Assembly: GCF_041740695.1 (NCBI RefSeq)
Contig: NZ_JBGSLK010000001.1
Coordinates: 55,818 to 119,817 of the forward strand
Source of the DNA: Haliscomenobacter sp041740695
GTDB taxonomy: Bacteria; Bacteroidota; Bacteroidia; Chitinophagales; Saprospiraceae
Direction: 5' to 3'
Length of the DNA: 64,000 nt
Shown: piece by piece, positions 45,201 through 52,433 of the stretch
How positions within the stretch are numbered: position 1 is the first letter of the stretch
How the letters are laid out: each line of letters opens with the position of its first letter
Made by a program: the position numbers and the translations under genes
The notes under the pieces: generated by a model
Told to the model about the DNA's origin: nothing
Database searches by the model: none
What the model saw: the letters and a program-made list of their open reading frames with translations, nothing else

Positions 45201-45704
45201 CTTAAAGGAGTTTCTGACACAGTACTGACTTGGCTAAACGCTCCCCAAAACGGGCAATTTGAATACTTAACCTTCAATCAAAGTTTTCGCTTCACCGCTG
45301 ATGTTTTTTTTAGAGGGAACCTGGAATACCAATACATCGTCTGCGATGGAAAAGCCCAATGCGCAAGCCCCTGCGATACTGCGACTGTACTCATCGAAGT
45401 ATTGAACTATCCGAAACCTACCGAAGGATTAGTATTGAATGATCCAGGTGCAAATGGTACACTTATTATCAAAGGGCTGGAGGGTTTCACCAAAGTGGAG
45501 ATTAGCATTACGAACCGTTGGGGAGACCTTGTTTACCAAAGTTCAGGCTATGACAACAACAATCCATGGCGAGGGCGAAGTAAGGACAATGGTGCCTTTT
45601 TACCGCCTGGAGCTTATTATTACGTCGTCAGAGCCTATGACAATGGGGTATTAATAGGAAGGCCACAAACTGGGGCAATTTATTTGTTTACGGCGGCAGA
45701 GTAG
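39288..45704 (+). CDS. Giant SprB-repeat surface adhesin with type B T9SS (CHU_C) sorting domain
   Basis: The protein has 2138 residues. The start is ATG 39288, with ATG 39300 equally good for the signal peptide 'IVPIVLLCLFGKILAGQ'. Residues ~100-240 form a right-handed parallel beta-helix ('FNNNVGIFIDGSNNHYIRNN', 'NATGIKIGNGYG'). Residues ~340-1770 are SprB-type repeats ('GGTAPYTYLWSN...TDANGC'), of which twelve are near-identical 75-residue copies. An Ig/PKD-like region (~1775-1935), a 'LLNDDLKG...YQYIVCDG' domain and a C-terminal gliding-motility/type B sorting domain ('VEISITNRWGDLVYQSSGY', 'PPGAYYYVVRAYDNG') follow. In Flavobacterium, SprB is moved along the cell surface for gliding, and type B domains need the T9SS. 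Those machinery genes are not in this window. It is coupled to the 36415 gene. Confidence 0.93.
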   Translation: MEEMMKRIVPIVLLCLFGKILAGQCPTTGPIVVENTSGSPLTPRSLPWAISCMNNNPNGPNRITFNIPGNGPHVIMPSDLTVTRAFAQIDGSTDNIAIDGRGTPSSASLQLSADAIAVNGLTFQNYNVSNSNALILKGNSSSVENCQFFNNNVGIFIDGSNNHYIRNNKIGVDANGLARPNLVGIEVGDLLKSASALGSVGTILLNELAYNATGIKIGNGYGALISSNQIYCNRSAGIDYIGTTGVPAIPTVNANPTPILVTGRGVPGSLIEVFSDDRQTCSTINVCQGKQGVGFATVSNNGTWTANISPPLRTGARVSATQHNADNNTSEFSSCASVINVCSNFQATARATNGTCADSNNGAATVTTTGGLNQGFRYNWSNGATTSTTTGLATPANYSVTVIDGANCRSTAQVFVDHLSNMGIKSNLSNASCIGQLGRVEVFIDGGVPPYTYRWSNGATTSVNSNLSPGTYSLTVTDALQCTLNRSFTVGGPVPISIRIDKTDATCATEANGSATVVVSGGVAPFTYLWNSSATTSTIMNLPRNNYGVTVTDAQGCSIAAATNINAPAALNIFLDEGSPQCAGENKGFIKAVVSGGAGPYAYYWSNGASTSAIQSLAPGDYEVLVFDTLLCQASKKTTLLPGATVNISINTSAIKCPGSSTGQLTALVSGGSSPYVYQWDVGATTASLSQMPAGAYSLTVTDQRGCKNSSAAVLSDPAPLTLTLSSINPLCNGQNNGQISSSISGGTAPYTYLWSNAATTSAISNLAVGTYTLTAMDANGCSNTAQANITAPNALSITLSPVNPLCNGQNNGQISSSISGGTAPYTYLWSNAATTSAISNLAVGSYTLTATDANGCSNTAQVNITAPNALSLTLSPINPLCNGQNTGQISSSISGGTAPYTYLWSNNATTSAISNLAVGSYTLTATDANGCSNTAQVNITAPNALSITLSPINPLCNGQNTGQISSSISGGTAPYTYLWSNAATTSAISNLAAGSYTLTATDANGCSNTAQVNITAPNALSITLSPINPLCNGQNTGQISSSIAGGTAPYTYLWSNAATTSAISNLAVGTYTLTATDANGCSNTAQVNINAPNALSITLNPVNPLCNGQNTGQISSSISGGTAPYTYLWSNTATTSAINNLAVGSYTLTATDANGCSNTAQVNITAPNALSITLSPVNPLCNDQNTGQISSSISGGTAPYTYLWSNAATTTAISNLPLGSYTLTATDANGCTNTAQVNITAPNALSITLSPINLLCNGQNTGQISSSISGGTAPYTYLWSNAATTSAISNLAAGSYTLTATDANGCSNTAQVNITAPNALSITLSPVNPLCNDQNTGQISSSISGGTAPYTYLWSNAATTSAISNLAVGGYSLTATDANGCSNTAQVNITTPNALSLTLSPVNPLCNGQNTGQISSSISGGTAPYTYLWSNSATTSAISNLPVGSYTLTATDANGCSNTAQVNISAPNALSITLSPINPLCNGQNTGQISSSISGGTAPYTYRWSNNTTSSVINNLPVGSYSLTVSDANGCSDTAQVNLTAPSAVNLTLSPINPLCNGQNSGQIGSSISGGTAPYTYLWSNAATTSAVSNLAVGSYTLTATDANGCSNMAQVNLVAPIALNLNPSVRNETGVNSRDGSIQVEVTGGTAPYQFSWSTGASTANLNNLSLGAYQLEVQDANGCKASLNIGVERSCSTIVISIQTSNEQCPESSDGSIRATVSGGQAPYRFRWSNGETTAEITELPAGIYQLEVSDAAGCSNSVLVDLESNSRRPKSLYGLVAPDTVCGNTAFTLRADDLFPHPTVRYIWQLPNGEERTTSSSSLRLTPNSSAYSGEYTVARDSGGCRSGAFGPVFVDVVSLSTNNFDAGKDTVICRGNTIQLRGRAAQGNPVWIPLNNKISLQNPRSLSAVAENLAIGDNKLVLKVQLGRCEQAALDTLSIFVESPPRLRNDKYTIEHAQSAAVMNVLLNDDLKGVSDTVLTWLNAPQNGQFEYLTFNQSFRFTADVFFRGNLEYQYIVCDGKAQCASPCDTATVLIEVLNYPKPTEGLVLNDPGANGTLIIKGLEGFTKVEISITNRWGDLVYQSSGYDNNNPWRGRSKDNGAFLPPGAYYYVVRAYDNGVLIGRPQTGAIYLFTAAE
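41460..44159 (+). repeat. Twelve tandem 225-bp repeats in the adhesin gene
   Basis: An exact 225-bp period (75 codons) is visible from 41460 to 44159. Each unit encodes 'NPLCNGQN.GQISSSISGG' and 'TATDANGC'. Units differ by a few, mostly synonymous, changes; the 11th and 12th are the most divergent. The array is a recombination and copy-number hot spot, and an assembly risk. Confidence 0.95.
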
Positions 45705-45764
45705 AAGCTTAAGTAGTTGACCACGTCCCCCCACATTTCCCTCCATTTTCTCCCCCAACTTTTG

Positions 45765-45772
45765 TAATTTTG
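45765..45772 (+). promoter_or_regulatory. Bacteroidota -7 box upstream of the RNase H gene
   Basis: TAATTTTG matches TAnnTTTG, 22 bases before ATG 45795. Confidence 0.45.
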
Positions 45773-45794
45773 CTCCAAATCCAAAGCACTCCCA

Positions 45795-46433
45795 ATGGCC
45801 AAAGCAAAAAAATACTACGTAGTCTGGAAAGGCGCCAAACCTGGCATATTCGAAAGCTGGCCCGAGTGCCAGGCGCAAATCCAAGGCTTCCCCGGAGCAG
45901 CGTACAAGTCTTTTGAAAGCAAATCCGAAGCGGAAGCTGCCTATCAAAAAGGGGCACCCAACTTCAAGCCCAAAGCAGGAGGTACAGGTAGCAAATCTAC
46001 GGCGCCCCGCACTACCATTTCCAAAAGTGCCATCATCAAAACCAGCATCAGCGTGGATGCAGCTTGCAGTGGAAATCCCGGCAAAATGGAGTACCAGGGG
46101 GTTTGGACGGATACCAAAGAACTGATTTTTCACAAAGAATTCCCCCTGGGCACCAACAACATCGGCGAGTTTTTGGCACTGGTGCACGCCCTGGCGCTTT
46201 GCCAAAAAAAAGGCTGGAACTACCCCATTTATTCCGACTCCGTCAACGCGATGAAGTGGGTCAAACTGAAAAAATGCAAAACGACCCTGGTCGAAAACGC
46301 TAAAACCGCCGATCTCTACGATGTGATTGACCGCGCCGAACAATGGCTGCACGACAATACCTACAGCAACAAAATGATCAAGTGGGAAACGGAAGATTGG
46401 GGAGAGATTCCGGCGGATTTTGGAAGGAAGTGA
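45795..46433 (+). CDS. rnhA: Ribonuclease HI with N-terminal viroplasmin/HBD domain
   Basis: The protein has 212 residues. The first ~50 form the caulimovirus-viroplasmin-type hybrid-binding domain ('YYVVWKGAKPGIFESWPECQ', 'GAAYKSFESKSEAEAAYQKG'). A Lys/Thr-rich linker leads to the RNase H fold, with acidic residues visible in 'SVDAACSGNPG', 'NNIGEFLALVHAL' and 'IYSDSVNAMKWV', plus the terminal Asp/Glu region. It cleaves RNA in RNA-DNA hybrids. This two-domain form is common in Bacteroidota. It is convergent with the MFP gene, 18 bp away. Confidence 0.93.
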   Translation: MAKAKKYYVVWKGAKPGIFESWPECQAQIQGFPGAAYKSFESKSEAEAAYQKGAPNFKPKAGGTGSKSTAPRTTISKSAIIKTSISVDAACSGNPGKMEYQGVWTDTKELIFHKEFPLGTNNIGEFLALVHALALCQKKGWNYPIYSDSVNAMKWVKLKKCKTTLVENAKTADLYDVIDRAEQWLHDNTYSNKMIKWETEDWGEIPADFGRK

Positions 46434-46451
46434 TCAATACGAGTTCGGGGC

Positions 46452-47540
46452 CTACTCAATCACCGCCCCATCCCGGATTTCTTCACTCGCCTTCATCAGC
46501 AAGGAGTCGTTCTCTTGCAATAAAGCGCTAAAAACTTCCACGTTCCCCTCTGCCTCCAGGCCCAATTCTACCGGAATACGCTGGGCTTTTTTGTCGACCA
46601 CCTTGATGACAAAAACCCCTTCGCTGGTAGAGATCACAGCCGATTTAGGCACCGCATAAGTACCTTCCTTGCTTTTTAAAGCAAAAAAAACTTCGGCAAT
46701 CATTCCCGGCAGTAGTGTGCCACTGGGATTGAAGACATCCAGTTCAACCCGTTCGGAGCGCAGTTTGAGGTCGAGCGCACCGGACTTTCTGCCAATTTTT
46801 GCCTTAAAGGTTTTGCCGTGTAGGGCGGCCACTTTAAACGCTAGTTCATCCCCAACTTTTAGGTAGCCCGAATAAGCCTCGGGTACGGCTACAGCGAGGC
46901 GCAGCTTTTTCTGATCTTGTATCGTAAGCAAAGGTGCCTGTGCCCCCTGGCCGACATAAGCCCCCACGTTGACATTGCGCGCCGTCACCTTTCCGCTGAA
47001 GGGCGCTCTGATTTGCAGGTAACTTTGCATGATTTGAAATTCCTTGTAGCCGGCCTGGGCAGCTTCCCATTGGGCGTGGTCCGCATTTTTTTTGGACAAG
47101 GCTACTTCCAGGTCATTTTTGGACACCGTACCTTCCACTTTGCTGGTTTCCAACAGGCGCTGATAGGTGCTGTTGCTGGCCGTATAGATGGCTTCCTGGG
47201 CGTGCAGGCGGGACAATGCAGCGGCTATTTGTGAACTTATTTCGGGCGCCTCCAATTCGATCAACAACTGGCCTTCTTTCACATTTGAGCCAATGTCCAC
47301 CTTGAGCGACTTGACATAGCTGTTCACTTTAGCGTAAAGCTCTACTACGGTAAAACCCGACAATTCCCCTGGGAGCAGCATTTCGGAACTTAAGGTTTGT
47401 TTTTGCAAGGCAAAAGTTTCCAGTTTCACGGGTGCTGCTGCTGCGAGAGGTGCTTTTTCAACTGGCTTTTCATTGTTGCAGCCGCTGATGGCCAACAAAA
47501 GGCTCAATGCGGTGATTGTTTTAACTATTTGGCTGTGCAT
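46452..47540 (-). CDS. RND efflux periplasmic adaptor (MFP) lipoprotein
   Basis: Start ATG 47540 (362 residues) gives a clean lipoprotein signal 'ITALSLLLAISGCNNEK'; the longer frame runs into the upstream coding region. The adaptor domains follow in order: barrel-sandwich/lipoyl ('VVELYAKVNSYVKSLKVDIG', 'GQLLIELEAPE'), an alpha-hairpin (~100-160), the second lipoyl half ('IRAPFSGKVTARNVNVGAYV'), a beta-barrel and the membrane-proximal domain. It links the RND pump to TolC. The gene starts one base after the RND stop codon, so translation is coupled. Confidence 0.93.
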   Translation of the reverse strand: MHSQIVKTITALSLLLAISGCNNEKPVEKAPLAAAAPVKLETFALQKQTLSSEMLLPGELSGFTVVELYAKVNSYVKSLKVDIGSNVKEGQLLIELEAPEISSQIAAALSRLHAQEAIYTASNSTYQRLLETSKVEGTVSKNDLEVALSKKNADHAQWEAAQAGYKEFQIMQSYLQIRAPFSGKVTARNVNVGAYVGQGAQAPLLTIQDQKKLRLAVAVPEAYSGYLKVGDELAFKVAALHGKTFKAKIGRKSGALDLKLRSERVELDVFNPSGTLLPGMIAEVFFALKSKEGTYAVPKSAVISTSEGVFVIKVVDKKAQRIPVELGLEAEGNVEVFSALLQENDSLLMKASEEIRDGAVIE

Positions 47541-47541
47541 A

Positions 47542-50500
47542 TTACAAGGATGTTGAAGGTTCGAAAAATTTACTCTCCGCATCGTCAGGGTCTAAGGAAA
47601 CCGATTGGGTGGTGGTTTTACCCTGTACCCAGGCAAAGATGAGTGGCAGAATGACCAATACCGCAAAGGTAGAAAACAACAGTCCGCCGATGACCGCCCG
47701 ACCCAGTGGCGCAACTTGCTCCCCACTTTCTCCATGGCCGATGGCCATGGGCAGCATGCCCGCAATCATGGCCATACTGGTCATGATGATTGGCCTCAAA
47801 CGAATGGAAGCAGCCTCTCTGGCTGATTTTAAGGCGTCGCCATTTTTTTTGCGCAACTGTTCGGCGTTGGTGATCAACAGTACCGCATTGGCAATGGAAA
47901 CCCCGACCGACAAAATGATGCCCATGTAAGATTGCAAATTGAGGGTCGAGCCCGTGGCCAGGAGCATCAGCAAGGAGCCCAATACCACGGCTGGGGCGGC
48001 GGTCAAAATGATCAAAGAAACCTTAAAGGATTGAAAATTGGCGGCAAGCATCAAAAAAATGACCACGATGGCCACCCACAATCCCGACTCCAAACTCGAT
48101 AAAGTTTCGCGCAGAACCTTACTCAAGCCGATCAGTTCAACCGTCAAACCACGCGGCAATTCACCCAGGTCTGCAATAACTTTTTCCACGTCTTTGGCCG
48201 CAGTGCCCAAGTCGATGTGGTCAATATTGGCGGTTACGGAAAGATAGGGTATTGCCCCTAGGTTGTCGTTTTCACCATTGGTAATTCCAGGAGTGATGGT
48301 CGCAACGTCACTCAGGATAGGTCTAATGTTGTTGCTAGACAAAGGGATAGCCCCGATTTCCTGCACACTCTCCATTTTACTCAGTGGAATTTGGACTTGC
48401 ACGCTGTAGGACAAGCCAGCTTTTTGATCGATCCAGGTGTTTTTTTCCGTGTACCGCGAGGAAGAGGTAGAAGCAATGAGTGAGCGGGAAATCTGGTTCA
48501 CGTCAAGGCCCATTTGCGCAGCCTTCGTGCGGTCTATTTCAATATTCAGGGCAGGATAATTGATCGATTGGCCAATTTGTGCATCCCTGAAATAGGAGAT
48601 GTCATTCAAGGCGGTCACCAGTTTTCTTCCGTACTCTGCGTTGAGTTTTTTGTCTTTGCCTACCAAGCGGATTTCAATGGGGGTCGGTGAACCCTGGCTC
48701 AGGATTTTATCCGTGAGTTCAATGGGTTCAAAAGAGAGTTTAACCTGGGGCAAACGTTGGATAATTTTTGCCCTCAAGGCATCTTTGAATGCATCCATAT
48801 CGAGATGCAGATCCTTCAAAGCCACTTGAAACACCGCCTCGTGCCCGCCCGCCATAAACAGATAAATGGGTGAGATGGAGAACTGGGCAGGGTGCATCCC
48901 GACGTAGGTTGAGGTGATGCCAATGTGTTCTTTTCCTACAAAATCCTCTAGTTCTTCCAGAACCTGCAAAGCCATTTCTTCCGTTCGTTCCAAGCGGGTG
49001 CCCTCCGGTGCACGAAGCCGCAGCTGAAACTGACTGGAATTCACTTTGGGAAAAACGTCGCGCCCGATTTGATTGATCAGCAGGAAGGCCAGCGCCGAAA
49101 CAATCACCAAATAGCTCACTGAGGCGATTCTTCTCACCTGCATTAATTTTTCAAGGAGTTTCATAAACCCCATTCTGAATTTTTCAAAGGGGCTTATTTT
49201 TCCATTGTCGTCATAATCCTCACTTTCTGACAACTCTTCTTTGTCCCGAATGTGGGCTTTTTTCGGGTGTACTTTCATCAGCCAGTTGGCCATGACAGGC
49301 ACGAAGGTTTGTGACAACAAAAACGAAGTCGTCATGGAAAATCCGATGGCCAGGGCCAAGGGCAGGAATAAGGCACCCGGTATGCCCGACATGGTGAAGG
49401 CGGGTGCAAAAATGGCCAGGATACACAGCAAAATGAGCAACTTGGGCAGGGCAATTTCCGCACAGGCATCCAGAATGGCCCTGGCCTTGGATTTGCCCAT
49501 GTCCAGGTGCTGATGGATGTTTTCGATGGTTACCGTACTCTCATCTACCAGGATGCCGATGGCCAAGGCCAGGCCACTCAAAGTCATCAGGTTGATGGTA
49601 AAACCCAACATTTTCAGGAATAATACGCCCGAAATCAACGAAATAGGGATGGTCAAAATCACAATCAGCGCGGCGCGGCGGTCGCCCAAAAAAAGAATGA
49701 CCATTAAGCCGGTCAGGATCGCGCCAATGCCCCCTTCGGTGACCAGGCTTTTTACTGCATTGATGACGTATACCGATTGGTCAAATTCATAAGTCAATTG
49801 CACATCTTCGGGAAGGGTGCTTTGGATTTTAGGCAGGTTGGCCTTCAGTTGTTTCACAATTTCCCAGGTGGAGGCATCCGCAGCTTTGGCCACACTGACG
49901 TAAACGGAGCGTTTTCCATTGACCAGGGCATAGCCTTGAACGAGGTCTGCGCCATCTTTTACCGTAGCCACATCCCCCACCGTTACCGTTCCCACGCCGC
50001 CTTTAAACAGGGGGATTTTTTCAAAGTCCTTTACGTTTTTGATGGTATTGTTGGTGGGTGTAATGTAATTGAAGTTCCCTACCCTTACGTTGCCCGAGGG
50101 GGCGGTTTGACTATTCAGTCGCAGGGCTTCCACAATCTGATCGGCGCTGAGGTTGTGGGCGCGCAATTTGGCTGGATCGATGTTGATTTCGATGGTTCGC
50201 GGGCTACCGCCAAAGGGTGCTGGCGCCAACAAACCGGGGATGGCGGTAAAAGAAGACCGCACGTAGACGTTTGCCAAATCCTGCAACTCGTTGTTGGTGC
50301 GAACTTTACTGCTCAAAACCAATTGCCCAACTGGCAAGGAAGAAGCATCAAAACGGATGACAAAAGGAGGCTGAGAACCTGGCGGGAAAGCTACTTGCAC
50401 CCGGTTGGCCAGTGCCGTCAATTCTGCGGCAGCTTGGGCCATATTCGTCCCTTCGTAATAGGTCAGTTTCATCAGGGTAATCCCCTGCAAGTTTTTGGTT

Positions 50501-50742
50501 TCGATGGATTTTACCCCGTTGGCAAACAGTAGGATATTGATGTAGTTTTTGGCAAAATAAGCCTCCATTTGATCCGGGGTGTAGCCGCCGAAGGGGTGGG
50601 CGATGTAGATCACCGGAAGGTTCATTTGGGGCAGGATGTCGATTTTTATTTCCTGGATTGCCCGAACGCCAAAGAAAAAAAGACCAGCCACCATTACCAG
50701 GATAGAGATGGGTTTTTGCAGCGCAAAACGGATTAAATTCAT
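47542..50742 (-). CDS. RND efflux transporter permease (AcrB/HAE family)
   Basis: The protein has 1066 residues, twelve predicted transmembrane helices and two large periplasmic loops, as in AcrB. The N-terminus 'LIRFALQKPISILVMVAGLF' and 'QEIKIDILPQMNLPVIYIA' are typical. The TM4 proton-relay motif is 'GILVDESTVTIENIHQ', with Glu in place of the second Asp of the usual DD pair. The substrate is unknown; the closest style is the heavy-metal/hydrophobic HAE group. It forms an operon with TolC upstream and the adaptor downstream. Confidence 0.93.
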   Translation of the reverse strand: MNLIRFALQKPISILVMVAGLFFFGVRAIQEIKIDILPQMNLPVIYIAHPFGGYTPDQMEAYFAKNYINILLFANGVKSIETKNLQGITLMKLTYYEGTNMAQAAAELTALANRVQVAFPPGSQPPFVIRFDASSLPVGQLVLSSKVRTNNELQDLANVYVRSSFTAIPGLLAPAPFGGSPRTIEINIDPAKLRAHNLSADQIVEALRLNSQTAPSGNVRVGNFNYITPTNNTIKNVKDFEKIPLFKGGVGTVTVGDVATVKDGADLVQGYALVNGKRSVYVSVAKAADASTWEIVKQLKANLPKIQSTLPEDVQLTYEFDQSVYVINAVKSLVTEGGIGAILTGLMVILFLGDRRAALIVILTIPISLISGVLFLKMLGFTINLMTLSGLALAIGILVDESTVTIENIHQHLDMGKSKARAILDACAEIALPKLLILLCILAIFAPAFTMSGIPGALFLPLALAIGFSMTTSFLLSQTFVPVMANWLMKVHPKKAHIRDKEELSESEDYDDNGKISPFEKFRMGFMKLLEKLMQVRRIASVSYLVIVSALAFLLINQIGRDVFPKVNSSQFQLRLRAPEGTRLERTEEMALQVLEELEDFVGKEHIGITSTYVGMHPAQFSISPIYLFMAGGHEAVFQVALKDLHLDMDAFKDALRAKIIQRLPQVKLSFEPIELTDKILSQGSPTPIEIRLVGKDKKLNAEYGRKLVTALNDISYFRDAQIGQSINYPALNIEIDRTKAAQMGLDVNQISRSLIASTSSSRYTEKNTWIDQKAGLSYSVQVQIPLSKMESVQEIGAIPLSSNNIRPILSDVATITPGITNGENDNLGAIPYLSVTANIDHIDLGTAAKDVEKVIADLGELPRGLTVELIGLSKVLRETLSSLESGLWVAIVVIFLMLAANFQSFKVSLIILTAAPAVVLGSLLMLLATGSTLNLQSYMGIILSVGVSIANAVLLITNAEQLRKKNGDALKSAREAASIRLRPIIMTSMAMIAGMLPMAIGHGESGEQVAPLGRAVIGGLLFSTFAVLVILPLIFAWVQGKTTTQSVSLDPDDAESKFFEPSTSL

Positions 50743-50755
50743 CGCCTAGAGCAAA

Positions 50756-52168
50756 TTAAAATTCATTAATGAATAAGCCAAAATCACCCGTTGCAGCCGC
50801 TTTCATCAGCAATGCCTGCCATACATTGGTGAAGGCCACATCCCGGTCGGTTTCAGCGCGGTTCAGGGTAAACAAAGCGGTAGTGACGTCGATCAGGTCG
50901 GCCAGGCCATTGTTGTAGCGGGCCAGCTGTTGTTGGTATACCCGCGATGCGGCATTGACCTGCAAGGGGGCTTCGCGGAAATTTTGCAAAGCGTATCCAA
51001 GCCTGGCATTGGCGGCATCTTCCCGGACGCGCAGCTCCAAATCAAGGGCTTTGTATTCTTCTTCCAACCCCTGTGTCAGCAGTTTTTGGTAACTTATTTT
51101 CTTTTCCGCACGTTTGATGCTGGTCAGGTTCCACACCGCTCCTACCCCGAAAAGGTAGTTTTGCCTGGTTGGCAGGATACCCGTAAAGTAGCTTTGGGTA
51201 AAAGAATTTTGGTCTTGTGCATAATCGGAGCGGAAACCCGAAGCTCTGGTTTGGTAAATGCCGAACGCAGTAAATGTGGGCATGTATTCTTTTTTGAACA
51301 GTTTTTCCAGTTCCTTACTTTGTACAATGCGGCTTTGAAAAAACTGCCGACTGGGGTGCTGGAGACTGTCGCTCGCTGCTTCAGCTGCAGCAATTGCCGT
51401 GGGGATTTTGCTGATAAAAGTGGTATCGATTCGCAAATCCTGGGGCGCGATGCCCAGCAAAATCACCAATTCATTGTTCTGAATTTTGACCTGCTCTTTG
51501 ACCTGATTGAGGGTGATCCTGGCTCTGGAATTTTCGGCCAAAGCGATGGTGGTATCCACCCCAGGCAATAGGCCATTTTTGGCCCGGGTGCTCACATTGC
51601 GGTACACCACTTGGGTGCGTTCCAGGTTTTTCTGCTGCGAAATGAGCAGGCGTTGGCTGGCTAGGAGATTGAGGTAAGCGGCGGCAATTTTTACCTGATG
51701 TTGGAACAATTCCTGCTCGTAATCCTTTTGAAAACGCTCGACCTCGGACTGGGCCACACTGATGCGCTGCTGGGTGCGATGAAAATTGAAAAACTCCCAA
51801 TTTACGTTGACCAAATACAAGGCGCCAAAAGCAGCATTCCAACTTTGTTGGTCCAATGGAAGTCCGGAGGAAGCGACCCCCAAACCGCCCAAACCATACA
51901 ATGGGCCGTTTTGGCCGTTGATGGTCCCAAAGTTGTGTTGAGCAGAAAGATTCAGGTTGGGTAGGTACTCTCTCTTTACCTGAACAATCGTTTCCGAGGC
52001 AGCTTGTGCGTAGCGCTTTTTGGCCTTGAGGATGCCATAGTTGGCCACACCCTGATCTATGGCCGCTTTGAGCGACAGGCTTTGGCTAAAACTAGGGTTG
52101 ACGTAGATTCCTCCAAACAATAAAAAAAAGAGCTTGATGGCTCCGAAAAGGGTATATTTTTGACTCAT
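50756..52168 (-). CDS. TolC-family outer-membrane efflux protein
   Basis: The protein has 470 residues and a signal peptide-like start ('LFFLLFGGIYVNPSFSQ'). Two long alpha-hairpin halves carry the TolC repeat pattern ('LNLSAQHNFGTINGQ' region and 'ELRVREDAANARLGYALQ', 'YNNGLADLIDVTTALFTLNR'). It is the outer-membrane channel of the tripartite pump encoded downstream, and first in the operon, with a TACCTTTG box ahead of it. Confidence 0.92.
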   Translation of the reverse strand: MSQKYTLFGAIKLFFLLFGGIYVNPSFSQSLSLKAAIDQGVANYGILKAKKRYAQAASETIVQVKREYLPNLNLSAQHNFGTINGQNGPLYGLGGLGVASSGLPLDQQSWNAAFGALYLVNVNWEFFNFHRTQQRISVAQSEVERFQKDYEQELFQHQVKIAAAYLNLLASQRLLISQQKNLERTQVVYRNVSTRAKNGLLPGVDTTIALAENSRARITLNQVKEQVKIQNNELVILLGIAPQDLRIDTTFISKIPTAIAAAEAASDSLQHPSRQFFQSRIVQSKELEKLFKKEYMPTFTAFGIYQTRASGFRSDYAQDQNSFTQSYFTGILPTRQNYLFGVGAVWNLTSIKRAEKKISYQKLLTQGLEEEYKALDLELRVREDAANARLGYALQNFREAPLQVNAASRVYQQQLARYNNGLADLIDVTTALFTLNRAETDRDVAFTNVWQALLMKAAATGDFGLFINEF

Positions 52169-52200
52169 TTACGATGGTATGTATGCTTCCGCAGCGCCTG

Positions 52201-52208
52201 CAAAGGTA
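52201..52208 (-). promoter_or_regulatory. Bacteroidota -7 box for the efflux operon
   Basis: On the minus strand TACCTTTG matches TAnnTTTG, 32 bases upstream of the TolC-family start at 52168. Confidence 0.55.
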
Positions 52209-52433
52209 AAATAAGGCAAGCCTTCAATGGTAAAGTAGATCAAATGAAAAGTTACGAAATTCAAATAAGTTTTCTGTTTGATCTCTTTTTGGTTCCTTCC
52301 CGCGTTGGTCTGATGTTGGATTGCAAATTGGAGTTGATTTGCAAATATAAATTTTGGCGGGATAAAACAGGGACAATTGCCTCATTTAGGAACAAGAAAA
52401 AAAAATCCCCGTTTTGACTTCGCTCGTTTGACC

